A stretch of 64,000 nucleotides of DNA. Origin: Streptomyces violaceorubidus. Its GTDB lineage: Bacteria; Actinomycetota; Actinomycetes; Streptomycetales; Streptomycetaceae. The notes under the pieces were generated by a model that saw only the letters and a program-made list of their open reading frames with translations, had not been told where the DNA came from and did no database searches. Location: assembly GCF_000717995.1 (NCBI RefSeq), contig NZ_JODM01000034.1, forward strand, positions 12,466 to 76,465, given 5' to 3'. Position 1 is the stretch's first letter. Every line of letters begins with the position of its first letter. Of the stretch, positions 25,236 through 34,085 are shown piece after piece. The translations under genes and the position numbers were made by a program.

Positions 25236-28200
25236 ATGTCTACGCATCCCGCCCCCGCCCTCGGCACCCTCGCTTCCCGGCTGACCGAGCTGTCCCTGCG
25301 CGACGCGCACCGGCTCGGCCGCAGGCTCGAAGGTGCGCGGAAGATCCGTAAGCCGGAGGCCCGCGCCGCCGTCCTCGCCGAGATCGAGACGGAGGTGGCC
25401 AGGGCCGAGCAGCGCATCGGCGAACGCCGAGCGCGCGTCCCGGCCGTCAGCTACCCCGAGCAGCTCCCGGTCAGCCAGAAGAAGGACGAGATCGCGGCGG
25501 CCATCCGTGATCACCAGGTCGTGATCGTCGCCGGTGAGACCGGGTCCGGCAAGACCACCCAGATCCCGAAGATCTGCGTCGAGCTGGGCCGTGGCGTCCG
25601 CGGCATGATCGGGCACACCCAGCCCCGCCGGATCGCCGCGCGCACCGTCGCCGAGCGGGTCGCGGACGAGCTGGACACCCCGCTCGGGGAGACCGTCGGC
25701 TGGAAGGTGAGGTTCACCGACCAGGTGAACCCGCAGTCCACCTTCATCAAGCTGATGACGGACGGCATCCTGCTTGCCGAGATCCAGACCGACCGCGAGC
25801 TGCGCGCCTACGACACGATCATCATCGACGAGGCCCACGAGCGGTCCCTCAACATCGACTTCCTGCTGGGCTACCTCTCCCAGTTGCTGCCGAAGCGCCC
25901 CGACCTCAAGGTCGTCATCACCTCGGCGACCATCGACCCCGAGCGCTTCTCCCGGCACTTCGGCGACGCCCCGATCATCGAGGTCAGCGGGCGGACCTAT
26001 CCGGTGGAGGTGCGCTACCGGCCGCTCCTGGAGGAGGACGGCGACGACGCCGACCGGGACCAGATCACGGCGATCACCGACGCCGTCGAGGAGCTGATGG
26101 GCGAGGGCAAGGGCGACATCCTCGTCTTCCTCTCCGGCGAGCGCGAGATCCGGGACACGGCGGACGCGCTGGAGAAGAAGAAGTACCGGTTCACGGAAGT
26201 GCTGCCGCTGTACGCCCGGCTCTCGCACGCCGAGCAGCACCGGGTGTTCCAGCAGCACACCGGGCGCCGGATCGTCCTGGCGACCAACGTCGCCGAGACC
26301 TCCCTGACCGTCCCCGGCATCAAGTACGTCATCGATCCCGGCTTCGCCCGCATCTCCCGCTACAGCCACCGCACCAAGGTCCAGCGGCTGCCCATCGAGC
26401 CCATCTCGCAGGCCAGCGCCAACCAGCGCAAGGGCCGCTGCGGCCGTACGTCGGACGGCATCTGCATCCGGCTGTACTCCGAGGACGACTTCGAGGCCCG
26501 CCCTGAGTTCACGGACGCGGAGATCCTCCGGACCAACCTGGCGTCCGTCATCCTCCAGATGACCGCGGCCGGCCTGGGCGACATCGAGAAGTTCCCCTTC
26601 ATCGACCCGCCGGACCACCGCAACATCCGCGACGGTGTGCAGCTGCTCCAGGAGCTGGGCGCGCTCGACCCGGCGCAGAAGGACGTACGCAAGCGGCTCA
26701 CCGACACCGGCCGCAAGCTCGCCCAGCTGCCCGTGGACCCGCGGCTGGCCCGGATGGTGCTGGAGGCGGACAAGAACGACTGCGTCCGCGAGGTCATGGT
26801 CATAGCGGCGGCACTGTCCATCCAGGACCCGCGGGAGCGTCCGGCGGAGAAACAGGCCCAGGCCGACCAGCAGCACGCCCGGTTCAAGGACGAGAGCAGC
26901 GACTTCCTCGCGTTCCTCAACCTCTGGCGGTACCTGCGCGAGCAGCAGAAGGAACGCGGCTCGTCGTCCTTCCGCCGGATGTGCAAGCAGGAGTACCTCA
27001 ACTTCCTGCGCATCCGCGAGTGGCAGGACATCTACACCCAGCTGCGCACCGTCGCCAAGCAGATGGGCATTCACCTCAACGACGAGGAGCACGCCGCTCC
27101 CGACGACCGGGTGCACGTGTCGCTGCTGGCCGGTCTCCTCTCCCACGTCGGCATGAAGGACGTGAAGGAGGGCTCGAAGAACGAGTACCTGGGCGCGCGG
27201 AACGCCAAGTTCGCGATCTTCCCGGGCTCGGCGCTCTTCAAGAAGCCCCCGCGCTTCGTGATGTCCGCCGAGCTGGTGGAGACCTCCCGCCTCTGGGCCC
27301 GCGTCAACGCGAAGATCGAGCCGGAGTGGGTGGAGCCGCTCGCCGGGCACCTCCTCAAGCGCACCTACAGCGAACCGCACTGGGAGAAGGACCAGGCGGC
27401 CGTGATGGCGTACGAGAAGGTCACGCTCTACGGCGTGCCGATCGTGGCCCAGCGCAAGGTGAACTACGGGCGGATCGACCCCGAGGTCAGCCGCGAGCTG
27501 TTCATCCGCAACGCCCTGGTGGAGGGCGACTGGCGCACCCACCACAAGTTCTTCTCCGACAACCGCCGGCTGCTGACCGAGGTCGAGGAGCTGGAGCACC
27601 GCGCCCGGCGCCGGGACATCCTGGTCGACGACGAGACGCTGTACGACTTCTACGACCAGCGGGTACCCGAACATGTCGTCTCCGGTGCGCACTTCGACTC
27701 GTGGTGGAAGCACAAGCGGCACGAGCAGCCCGACTTCCTCGACTTCGAGCGCGAGATGCTCATCAACGAGAAGGCGGGCGCGGTCACCAAGGACGACTAC
27801 CCGGACTCGTGGCGGCAGGGCCCGCTGAAGTTCCGGGTGACGTACCAGTTCGAGCCGGGTGCGGACGCCGACGGCGTGACCGTCCACGTGCCGCTCCAGG
27901 TGCTCAACCAGGTCACGGACGAGGGCTTCGACTGGCAGATCCCGGGCCTGCGCGAGCAGGTCGTCACGGAGCTGATCCGCTCCCTGCCCAAGCCGATCCG
28001 CCGCAACTACGTACCCGCGCCGAACTACGCCCAGGCGTTCCTGGACCGTTCCGTGCCCCTCCAGGAGCCGCTGACGGTGACCATGGCGCGGGAGCTGAAG
28101 CGGATGGTGGGGGTGCCGTTCGACGCCGAGGACTTCGACTGGGGCAAGGTCCCCGACCACCTCAAGATCACGTTCCGGATCGTCGACGAGCGCCGTCGCA

Positions 28201-29195
28201 AGCTGGACGAGGACAAGGACCTGGAGGCGCTGAAGCTCCGGCTGCGCCCGAAGGCCCGCAAGGCGCTCTCGCAGGCCGCGGCGGCCACCGCGGAGCGCAG
28301 CGGCGGCGAGTCCCTGGAACGCTCGGGGCTGACGGACTGGACGATCGGCACGCTGACCCGGGTCTTCGAGACCCGCCGGGCCGGTCAGCCGGTGAAGGCC
28401 TACCCGGCGCTGGTCGATGACGGACCGAAGGCCGACACGGTCTCCGTCCGCCTCTTCGACACCGAGGCCGAGCAGGCGCAGGCGATGTGGAAGGGCACCC
28501 GCCGGCTGATCCTGCGCAACATTCCGGTCAACCCGGCGAAGTTCGCGTCCGAGAAGTTGACCAACCAGCAGAAGCTGAACCTGTCCGCGAACCCGCACGG
28601 TTCGATCCAGGCGCTGTTCGACGACTGCGCGATGGCGGCGGCGGACAAGCTGATCGCGGACTTCGGCGGCCCGGCGTGGGACGAGGAGTCGTACCGGAAG
28701 CTCTTCGACAAGGTCCGCGCGGAGATCGTCGACACGACCGTCCGCACGGTGGGCCAGGTGCAGCAGGTACTGGCGGCCTGGCAGGCCTGCGAGCGCCGTC
28801 TGAAGGCCGTACGCAGCCCCGCCCTGCTGGCGAACCTCCAGGACGTACGGGGCCAGCTGGACGCGCTGGTGAAGCCGGGCTTCGTCACCGAGGCCGGGAT
28901 CAAGCGGCTGCCGGACCTGATGCGCTACCTGGTCGCCGCGGACCGCCGGCTCCAGCAGATGCCGACGGGCGTGCAGCGGGACACGTCCCGCATGGAGAAG
29001 GTCCACGAGATGCGGGACGAGTACGCGTGGCTGCTGGAGCAGATGCCGCAGGGCCGGCCGGTGCCGCAGCAGGTCCTGGACGTCCGCTGGATGATCGAGG
29101 AGCTGCGGGTCAGCTATTTCGCCCACGCCCTGGGCACGGCGTACCCCGTCTCCGACAAGCGGATCGTGAAGGCCATCGACGCCCTCGCCCCCTGA
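25236..29195 (+). CDS. hrpA: ATP-dependent RNA helicase HrpA
   Basis: A 1319-aa DEAH-box helicase of full HrpA length. The motor core carries Walker A GETGSGKTTQIPK (about residues 100-112), TQPRRIAARTVAERVA, the DEAH box (IIIDEAHERSLNIDFLLG), SAT (VITSATIDPERFSRHFG) and motif VI (QASANQRKGRCGR). It is followed by HA2 and OB-fold regions and the long HrpA-specific DUF3418 C-terminal domain. HrpA enzymes act in mRNA processing and rescue of collided ribosomes. ATG 25236 follows the tRNA cluster terminator. The gene lies between two identical tRNA-Asp genes. Confidence 0.96.
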   Translation: MSTHPAPALGTLASRLTELSLRDAHRLGRRLEGARKIRKPEARAAVLAEIETEVARAEQRIGERRARVPAVSYPEQLPVSQKKDEIAAAIRDHQVVIVAGETGSGKTTQIPKICVELGRGVRGMIGHTQPRRIAARTVAERVADELDTPLGETVGWKVRFTDQVNPQSTFIKLMTDGILLAEIQTDRELRAYDTIIIDEAHERSLNIDFLLGYLSQLLPKRPDLKVVITSATIDPERFSRHFGDAPIIEVSGRTYPVEVRYRPLLEEDGDDADRDQITAITDAVEELMGEGKGDILVFLSGEREIRDTADALEKKKYRFTEVLPLYARLSHAEQHRVFQQHTGRRIVLATNVAETSLTVPGIKYVIDPGFARISRYSHRTKVQRLPIEPISQASANQRKGRCGRTSDGICIRLYSEDDFEARPEFTDAEILRTNLASVILQMTAAGLGDIEKFPFIDPPDHRNIRDGVQLLQELGALDPAQKDVRKRLTDTGRKLAQLPVDPRLARMVLEADKNDCVREVMVIAAALSIQDPRERPAEKQAQADQQHARFKDESSDFLAFLNLWRYLREQQKERGSSSFRRMCKQEYLNFLRIREWQDIYTQLRTVAKQMGIHLNDEEHAAPDDRVHVSLLAGLLSHVGMKDVKEGSKNEYLGARNAKFAIFPGSALFKKPPRFVMSAELVETSRLWARVNAKIEPEWVEPLAGHLLKRTYSEPHWEKDQAAVMAYEKVTLYGVPIVAQRKVNYGRIDPEVSRELFIRNALVEGDWRTHHKFFSDNRRLLTEVEELEHRARRRDILVDDETLYDFYDQRVPEHVVSGAHFDSWWKHKRHEQPDFLDFEREMLINEKAGAVTKDDYPDSWRQGPLKFRVTYQFEPGADADGVTVHVPLQVLNQVTDEGFDWQIPGLREQVVTELIRSLPKPIRRNYVPAPNYAQAFLDRSVPLQEPLTVTMARELKRMVGVPFDAEDFDWGKVPDHLKITFRIVDERRRKLDEDKDLEALKLRLRPKARKALSQAAAATAERSGGESLERSGLTDWTIGTLTRVFETRRAGQPVKAYPALVDDGPKADTVSVRLFDTEAEQAQAMWKGTRRLILRNIPVNPAKFASEKLTNQQKLNLSANPHGSIQALFDDCAMAAADKLIADFGGPAWDEESYRKLFDKVRAEIVDTTVRTVGQVQQVLAAWQACERRLKAVRSPALLANLQDVRGQLDALVKPGFVTEAGIKRLPDLMRYLVAADRRLQQMPTGVQRDTSRMEKVHEMRDEYAWLLEQMPQGRPVPQQVLDVRWMIEELRVSYFAHALGTAYPVSDKRIVKAIDALAP

Positions 29196-29300
29196 CAGAA
29201 GCCGTGACCGAGCCTGTACGGAGGGTGAGTTCGACCGGCGGCCCACCCTCCTGTACAGTCTCTTCTCGCAGCGCAACGCACAACAAGCGCCGCGAAACCT

Positions 29301-29375
29301 GGTCCTGTGGAGCAGTTTGGAGTGCTCGCCACCCTGTCAAGGTGGAGGCCGCGGGTTCAAATCCCGTCAGGACCG
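29301..29375 (+). tRNA. tRNA-Asp (GTC), copy 2
   Basis: A 75-nt gene identical to the copy at 24949. It is followed by its own hairpin terminator and then by two decayed tandem copies of its 3' part plus terminator. Confidence 0.95.
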
Positions 29376-29380
29376 CAGCA

Positions 29381-29418
29381 AGAATCCCCGCACCGAGCAA
29401 TCGGCGCGGGGATTCTTT
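29381..29418 (+). terminator. Terminator of tRNA-Asp copy 2
   Basis: Stem AGAATCCCCGC / GCGGGGATTCT capped by a nested CCGA-GCAA-TCGG tetraloop hairpin, ending in TTT. Confidence 0.9.
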
Positions 29419-29710
29419 CGTACGCCCCCGCCACTCGCGAAGTGTCGCCGCCCTGCCAAGGCGGAGGCCGCGCCCGCGGCGCAGCCGCATGCGGACACAG
29501 CAAATCCCGTCAGGACCGCAGCAACAGCCCCCGCACCGAGCAATCGGCGCGGGGGCCCTTTCGTACGCCCCGCCACTCGCGAAGTGTCGCCACCCTGCCA
29601 AGGCGGAGGCCGCGCCCGCGGCGCAGCCGCATGCGGACACAGCAAATCCCGTCAGGACCGCAGCAAGAACCCCCGCACCGAGCAATCGGCGCGGGGTTCT
29701 TTCGTGCGCC
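29419..29710 (+). repeat. Two tandem tRNA-Asp-derived pseudo-tRNA/terminator units
   Basis: Two near-identical units follow tRNA-Asp with a period of 142-143 bp, measured at the shared terminator core (29391, 29534, 29676). Each contains the tRNA anticodon arm and 3' end (29445-29518 and 29587-29660), but the acceptor 5' strand and D-arm are replaced. The five-base GGTTC of the T-arm is replaced by a 29-nt insert (29473-29501 and 29615-29643). The anticodon loop reads CTGCCAA, i.e. GCC instead of GTC. Each ends in a GC-rich hairpin with the same GCAA-capped core. They are unlikely to be functional tRNAs. Confidence 0.85.
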
Positions 29711-29872
29711 GGCCCCTGCCCGCCCGGCCTGCCCCCGGGCCACCGAGAAGCCCCCGGCGCCCCCGAAGCCCTCAGTGGCCCTCAGCCGCCCTCCCGCGGC
29801 CTTGACGGCGTCACTTTCGCTCGGTACTCCAAAGACAGGGCACAACCCCTGTGTGCCCCCTGGAGGTGGCAC

Positions 29873-30067
29873 ATGGCGACATCGGTCAGGCACGAGACGC
29901 GGGCGCTGCTCCGCGCGCACCTGTCGGCCGCGTCGTCGTACGGTCATGTGACGCGCCACTGCCCGATCTGCCACCGGCTCCTGCGGCTCGCGCTGGACGC
30001 GCCGGCCTCACAGTCTCCGACAGGCCGTCAAGAGGGCGTCGAGAGCGGGAGCGCGTCCACGGCGTGA
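29873..30067 (+). CDS. Small CxxC protein, DUF6274-like
   Basis: A 64-aa protein. ATG 29873 has a strong GGAGG six bases upstream. The sequence holds MATSVRHETRALLRAHLSAA and a HCPICHRLL segment whose Cys and His residues could bind zinc. I recall this as a Streptomyces-specific small family (DUF6274); the role is unknown. It is convergent with bldC across a gap of about 440 bp. Base composition and codon use agree with a real gene. Confidence 0.7.
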   Translation: MATSVRHETRALLRAHLSAASSYGHVTRHCPICHRLLRLALDAPASQSPTGRQEGVESGSASTA

Positions 30068-30365
30068 ACCCCCGCGAGCCCCAACGCCCTTGCCCCGCAG
30101 AGCTCCTGGAGGCCAGGCCTCCTTTAGCGCACCGGCGCCCGGCCCAACAACCACCCGGCGGTGTGACGGGTGTCACCGCATGATTTTTCGAAACGGTGGG
30201 CCTTACTCCTCCCCTACAACTGATCAATTTAATATGTGCAATTGCACCACCTCGATGGTGCTCGCACAGCAGATCCGACACGGCCCCCCAGACTCCGACA
30301 AGCCCGCTCACAGAACCGGGCCCGGACACGGGTCCGGGGCACGGGTCCGGTGCAGGCGTCCGCGC
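30068..30365. other. Intergenic region with AT-rich palindromes
   Basis: No gene is seen. An unusually AT-rich patch (about 30180-30250) contains the 12-bp palindrome GTGCAATTGCAC (30236-30247), overlapping a hairpin GCACCA-CCTCGA-TGGTGC (30244-30261). Such a patch is rare in this genome and may mark a promoter or a small RNA. Confidence 0.4.
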
Positions 30366-30402
30366 ACAAAAAATCGCGCTGGACCCGGCGGAGTCCAGCG
30401 CG
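30366..30402 (-). terminator. Intrinsic terminator of bldC
   Basis: On the minus strand, stem ATCGCGCTGGAC / GTCCAGCGCGAT (30371-30402) with an 8-nt loop is followed directly by a run of T residues. It is a textbook intrinsic terminator about 110 bp after the bldC stop. Confidence 0.92.
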
Positions 30403-30509
30403 ATCAACGACGCACCTCTGTTGGGGCAGAGACGGCGTCGCTTGGAGCTGTGGTCCAGGCCGCCCCGGCAGGTTGGGGGACCTGCCGTTCTGCCCGGTTA
30501 TGGAGTTGT

Positions 30510-30716
30510 TCAGGCCTCGCTGCGCTGCTGCGGAATGCCCGCGAGCAGGGCGCGGACCTCGGCTTCGCGGTAGCGGCGATGCCCGCCGAGCGTGCGGATC
30601 GACGTGAGCTTGCCGGCCTTCGCCCAGCGCGTGACCGTCTTCGGGTCGACGCGGAACATGGTGGCGACCTCAGCCGGGGTCAGCAGCGGCTCGGCATCAG
30701 GGGTGCGAGCGGTCAT
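30510..30716 (-). CDS. bldC: Developmental regulator BldC
   Basis: A 68-aa MerR-like single-domain DNA-binding protein that holds back the switch from vegetative growth to aerial hyphae and sporulation. Nearly the whole protein is the winged helix: LLTPAEVATMFRVDPKTVTR, WAKAGKLTSIRTLGGHRRYR. The length equals that of S. coelicolor BldC. BldC binds direct repeats head-to-tail without the usual MerR dimer helix, which is absent here too. The start is ATG 30716 (MTARTPDAEP); an upstream ATG (30755) would add 13 residues. It is monocistronic with a strong terminator. Confidence 0.95.
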   Translation of the reverse strand: MTARTPDAEPLLTPAEVATMFRVDPKTVTRWAKAGKLTSIRTLGGHRRYREAEVRALLAGIPQQRSEA

Positions 30717-31249
30717 GAGCGGCCTCCTCGGGAGAACCGAACCTTCTCGGTTCATTCCTCTAAATTCTGCACCTTGACCCGCGTTGCCCGAAATGGCGGA
30801 CGCGAGTCGAGTCGGTTATAGGACGAACGGCTTGTCCTCGGCACTACAACTACACCATCTGTCCAGCCGCGTCGGCCAAACCGATGGAATTGCCCTCCCA
30901 GGTGTTCATCAGCGACGGAAGCCGATGGACCATGCCATAGCGGACAGTCACGCCTCTGTGACGATCAGTCACAGGGGCGATCAGGAGTCACCAGACCCCC
31001 CAAAGCGTGCAATGCTGAGATTCCACCCACAGTGCATCACGGTAGGACGGAAGGAGCCCTCCCCGGGCTCCTTGTCCTATTTTGGCATGAGGAGGGGGAA
31101 GCGGCGCAAGAGTGATGTACGTGCGGTCCGTCACGCTTGACGCATACGCCCGGATCGGGACCTACGTCCCTTGTCGCCGAGAGATCAGCCCACCCCGAAC
31201 ACGTGTCGGAGCGGAAGACGAAACCCCACATCGGGCGGTACGTCAAACG
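30717..31249. other. bldC upstream region
   Basis: 533 bp without a convincing gene, between bldC and the end of a minus-strand hypothetical gene. It should hold the bldC promoter and leader. Base composition is mixed, with a moderately AT-rich part at 30740-31030. A hairpin near 31051 probably ends the upstream transcript. Confidence 0.45.
31051..31073 (-). terminator. Hairpin terminator, 9-bp stem
   Basis: AAGGAGCCC (31051-31059) pairs with GGGCTCCTT (31065-31073) around a 5-nt loop. It lies about 180 bp past the stop of the minus-strand gene at 31250. Confidence 0.6.
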
Positions 31250-32098
31250 TCAGTTCGCGGAGCGCCGGTCCCGGACCGCCCGCCAGCGCTCCACCAGCCG
31301 CCCGTACGCCGCCCCCGCGGCGGCCCCGTCGCCGTGGCGCAGCGCCTCGATGCCCTCGGCGACGTCCGCCGCGGAGTGGTCCGCCTCCAACTCCCCGGCC
31401 GGAAGGGCGTGCACCAGTCCGCCGTAGTCCAACTCGACCAGCGACCGCGGATGGAACTCCTCCAGCCAGCGCCCCACGTCCACCAGCCCGTCGATGAGCG
31501 GCCCCTCGTCCACGGCCTCCCGCAGGGCCCGCAGCCCCCGGGCCACCCGTCGGCGGGCCTGCACCATCGGCGTCCGGTAGCGCAGCACCGGGGCGGCCGC
31601 CCGCCCGCCGTCGCCCCCGTCGTACTCCCGCTCCGCGTCGGAGAAAAGCACGAACCAGTTGATCGGCACCTGCCAGGTGGCCGTGCGGATCCAGGGCCGG
31701 GCGTCCGGGTTGCGCTCCAGCCAGCGCGCGTAGTCCTGCGCGCTCTGCCGGCGCACGACCGGCGGGATCAAGGCGTCCAGGACCGGCTCCGGGAAGTCCT
31801 CGGCCAGGTCGCCCAACGCCTGCCAGCCGCGCAGCCGGGTCCGCCAGGGGCAGACGCAGACCACGCCGTCCACCTCCGCCACGAAGGCGTCCGCGCTCTC
31901 GTGCACCGGCACCGCGACGGGCGGGGTGGGCAGCAGGTCGGCCAGGGAGCGGCGCAACTCGTCCTGGTAGGAGGGCCGGTCGGGACGGCGGGCGTAACGG
32001 GTCCAGTGGGCGCGCTCCTCGTCGGGGAAGGCCGCCAGCGGCTCGTACACGCGCAGGTACGCCGCGTAGGGGACGATCACCGAGGACACCTTGGGCAC
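31250..32098 (-). CDS. Conserved actinobacterial hypothetical protein
   Basis: A 282-aa soluble protein with no signal peptide or membrane helix. It begins MPKVSSVIVPYAAYLRVYEP and contains LIPPVVRRQSAQDYARWLER, RTATWQVPINWFVLFSDAER and a helical C-terminus. GTG 32098 has GGGAGGGAG seven to ten bases upstream. I recall an equivalent gene between bldC and vdh in S. coelicolor, but know no function. It is divergent from vdh; the gap of about 230 bp contains both promoters. Confidence 0.7.
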   Translation of the reverse strand: MPKVSSVIVPYAAYLRVYEPLAAFPDEERAHWTRYARRPDRPSYQDELRRSLADLLPTPPVAVPVHESADAFVAEVDGVVCVCPWRTRLRGWQALGDLAEDFPEPVLDALIPPVVRRQSAQDYARWLERNPDARPWIRTATWQVPINWFVLFSDAEREYDGGDGGRAAAPVLRYRTPMVQARRRVARGLRALREAVDEGPLIDGLVDVGRWLEEFHPRSLVELDYGGLVHALPAGELEADHSAADVAEGIEALRHGDGAAAGAAYGRLVERWRAVRDRRSAN

Positions 32099-32327
32099 GC
32101 CTGCTCCCTCCCCCGCGCACCGACGCGAAAACCTGCGGAAACCCATGGAAAGGGATCACAAACGCGCGAGAATCTCTGCAAATCGTCGCACGCCCGTACT
32201 CCGTGCGGAGGTGATCCTGAGCACTGTGCGGCGGGCCGGTACCCCCAGGCTCTAATCTCGTGCCACAGTCCCCGCCACCTTCACGGGGCCTGCCACCCAT
32301 CGCCGCACCTACACAGGAGTCACCACC

Positions 32328-33422
32328 GTGACCGACGTAAACGGCGCACCTGCTGATGTACTGCACACCCTGTTCCACTCGGACCAGGGGGGTCATGAGC
32401 AAGTCGTGCTCTGCCAGGACCGTGCCAGCGGTCTCGAGGCCGTCATCGCCCTCCACTCCACCGCCCTGGGCCCCGCGCTCGGCGGTACGCGCTTCTACCC
32501 GTACGCGAACGAGGCCGAGGCCGTCGCCGACGCGCTGAACCTCGCGCGCGGGATGTCGTACAAGAACGCCATGGCCGGTCTCGACCACGGCGGCGGCAAG
32601 GCCGTGATCATCGGTGATCCGGAGCAGATCAAGAGCGAGGAACTGCTCCTCGCCTACGGCAGGTTCGTCGCCTCGCTCGGCGGCCGGTACGTCACCGCGT
32701 GCGACGTCGGCACCTACGTCGCCGACATGGACGTCGTGGCCCGCGAGTGCCGCTGGACGACCGGGCGCTCCCCGGAGCACGGCGGCGCGGGCGACTCCTC
32801 GGTGCTCACCTCCTTCGGCGTCTACCAGGGCATGCGGGCCGCCGCCCAGCACCTGTGGGGCGACCCGACGCTGCGCGACCGCACCGTCGGCATCGCGGGC
32901 GTCGGCAAGGTCGGCCACCACCTGGTCGAGCACCTGCTCGCCGAGGGCGCCCACGTCGTCGTCACCGACGTGCGCAAGGACGTGGTGCGCGGCATCACCG
33001 AGCGGCACCCGTCGGTGGTCGCCGTCGCCGACACCGACGCGCTGATCCGGGTGGAGAACCTGGACATCTACGCGCCCTGCGCGCTCGGCGGCGCGCTGAA
33101 CGACGACACCGTGCCGGTACTGACCGCCAAGGTGGTGTGCGGAGCGGCCAACAACCAGCTCGCCCACCCCGGTGTGGAGAAGGACCTCGCCGACCGCGGG
33201 ATCCTCTACGCGCCGGACTACGTGGTGAACGCCGGCGGTGTCATCCAGGTCGCCGACGAGTTGCACGGCTTCGACTTCGACCGGTGCAAGGCGAAGGCCG
33301 CGAAGATCTACGACACCACGCTGGCCATATTCGCACGTGCGAAGGAGGACGGCATTCCGCCGGCCGCTGCGGCCGACCGGATCGCCGAGCAGCGCATGGC
33401 GGAGGCCCGTACCCGGCGGTGA
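32328..33422 (+). CDS. vdh: Valine (branched-chain amino acid) dehydrogenase
   Basis: A 364-aa NAD-dependent Glu/Leu/Phe/Val dehydrogenase. It deaminates valine, leucine and isoleucine to oxo-acids, feeding acyl-CoA pools used for polyketides and branched fatty acids. The substrate domain shows [12 protein letters not shown] and the catalytic lysine in [14 protein letters not shown]. The NAD fold is [19 protein letters not shown], with [11 protein letters not shown] near the C-terminal cleft. The size fits Streptomyces Vdh. The start is GTG 32328. It is divergent from the hypothetical gene at 32098. Confidence 0.95.
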   Translation: MTDVNGAPADVLHTLFHSDQGGHEQVVLCQDRASGLEAVIALHSTALGPALGGTRFYPYANEAEAVADALNLARGMSYKNAMAGLDHGGGKAVIIGDPEQIKSEELLLAYGRFVASLGGRYVTACDVGTYVADMDVVARECRWTTGRSPEHGGAGDSSVLTSFGVYQGMRAAAQHLWGDPTLRDRTVGIAGVGKVGHHLVEHLLAEGAHVVVTDVRKDVVRGITERHPSVVAVADTDALIRVENLDIYAPCALGGALNDDTVPVLTAKVVCGAANNQLAHPGVEKDLADRGILYAPDYVVNAGGVIQVADELHGFDFDRCKAKAAKIYDTTLAIFARAKEDGIPPAAAADRIAEQRMAEARTRR

Positions 33423-33743
33423 TCCGACGGTCGTACGGCGGTGGGCCGGCGGGGTCGTCGCGGGTTTGACCGGTACCCGTCGGGGTGCAGTTGGAGAGAA
33501 CTCTCACTTATCCCGGCGGGTCGACCGTCGAAAGGTGGTTAAAATCGCCTTTGACCAGCGAGGACGGGGCGCCTCGACGGTCCTGGGCAGGGCCACGTGC
33601 TGCGGGCGACGTACCGTATGGGCGTGGGCTCAGGTACCGTGGAAGCCCTACGGACCGGTCTCTCCACGGAGAGCCCGTTCCGGACCATGAACGCGTGTCA
33701 AGACTCTGGGGCCGTCGAGCCCCGTCGTTGAGGGGGTCGAGCC
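33423..33743. other. Intergenic region between vdh and DUF3073 gene
   Basis: 321 bp with no supportable gene. It holds a short hairpin CTCTCCACGGAGAG (about 33659-33672) and presumably the promoter of the small downstream gene. No riboswitch or tRNA was recognised. Confidence 0.4.
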
Positions 33744-33998
33744 ATGGGGCGCGGCCGGGCCAAGGCCAAGCAGACGAAGGTCGCCCGCCAGCTGAAGTAC
33801 AACAGCGGTGGGACTGATCTCTCCCGCCTGGCCGAGGAGCTGGGCGCATCGCCGTCGAATGCACAACCGCCTAACGGCGGACCATTCGAGGACGATGAGC
33901 AGGACGATGACGTGTACGCGAAGTACGCCGACCTCTATGAGGACGACGACGAGGACGAGGACGGCCAGTCCCCTTCCCCTCAGCGACGCGGCGCTTGA
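33744..33998 (+). CDS. DUF3073 small acidic-tailed protein
   Basis: An 84-aa protein. A basic N-terminus (MGRGRAKAKQTKVARQLKY) is conserved across actinobacteria (DUF3073). The C-terminus is strongly acidic (DDEQDDDVYAKYADLYEDDD). The charge split suggests nucleic-acid binding with an acidic regulatory tail, but the function is unknown. The start is ATG 33744. It is convergent with purM across a shared bidirectional terminator. Confidence 0.88.
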   Translation: MGRGRAKAKQTKVARQLKYNSGGTDLSRLAEELGASPSNAQPPNGGPFEDDEQDDDVYAKYADLYEDDDEDEDGQSPSPQRRGA

Positions 33999-34016
33999 CC
34001 TTGCACTGAACACTTT

Positions 34017-34046
34017 CCCGGTCGGTGACCTCTGTCACCGACCGGG
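34017..34046. terminator. Bidirectional terminator
   Basis: A perfect 13-bp stem CCCGGTCGGTGAC / GTCACCGACCGGG with loop CTCT, between the convergent DUF3073 gene and purM. Confidence 0.9.
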
Positions 34047-34085
34047 TTCTGTGCTACCCGCAGCATCTGCGGCGCCCGCGGTGTC

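Noticed and set aside
25059..29276. A 1405-codon minus-strand open frame opposite hrpA.
   Set aside because: hrpA has complete DEAH motifs on the plus strand; the antisense frame has no recognisable features and ends inside tRNA sequence.
29445..29660. The two repeats after tRNA-Asp taken as tRNA-Gly(GCC) genes.
   Set aside because: They lack a pairing acceptor 5' strand and D-arm, and the T-arm is interrupted by a 29-nt insert; true tRNA-Gly(GCC) genes exist at 43434 and 47377.
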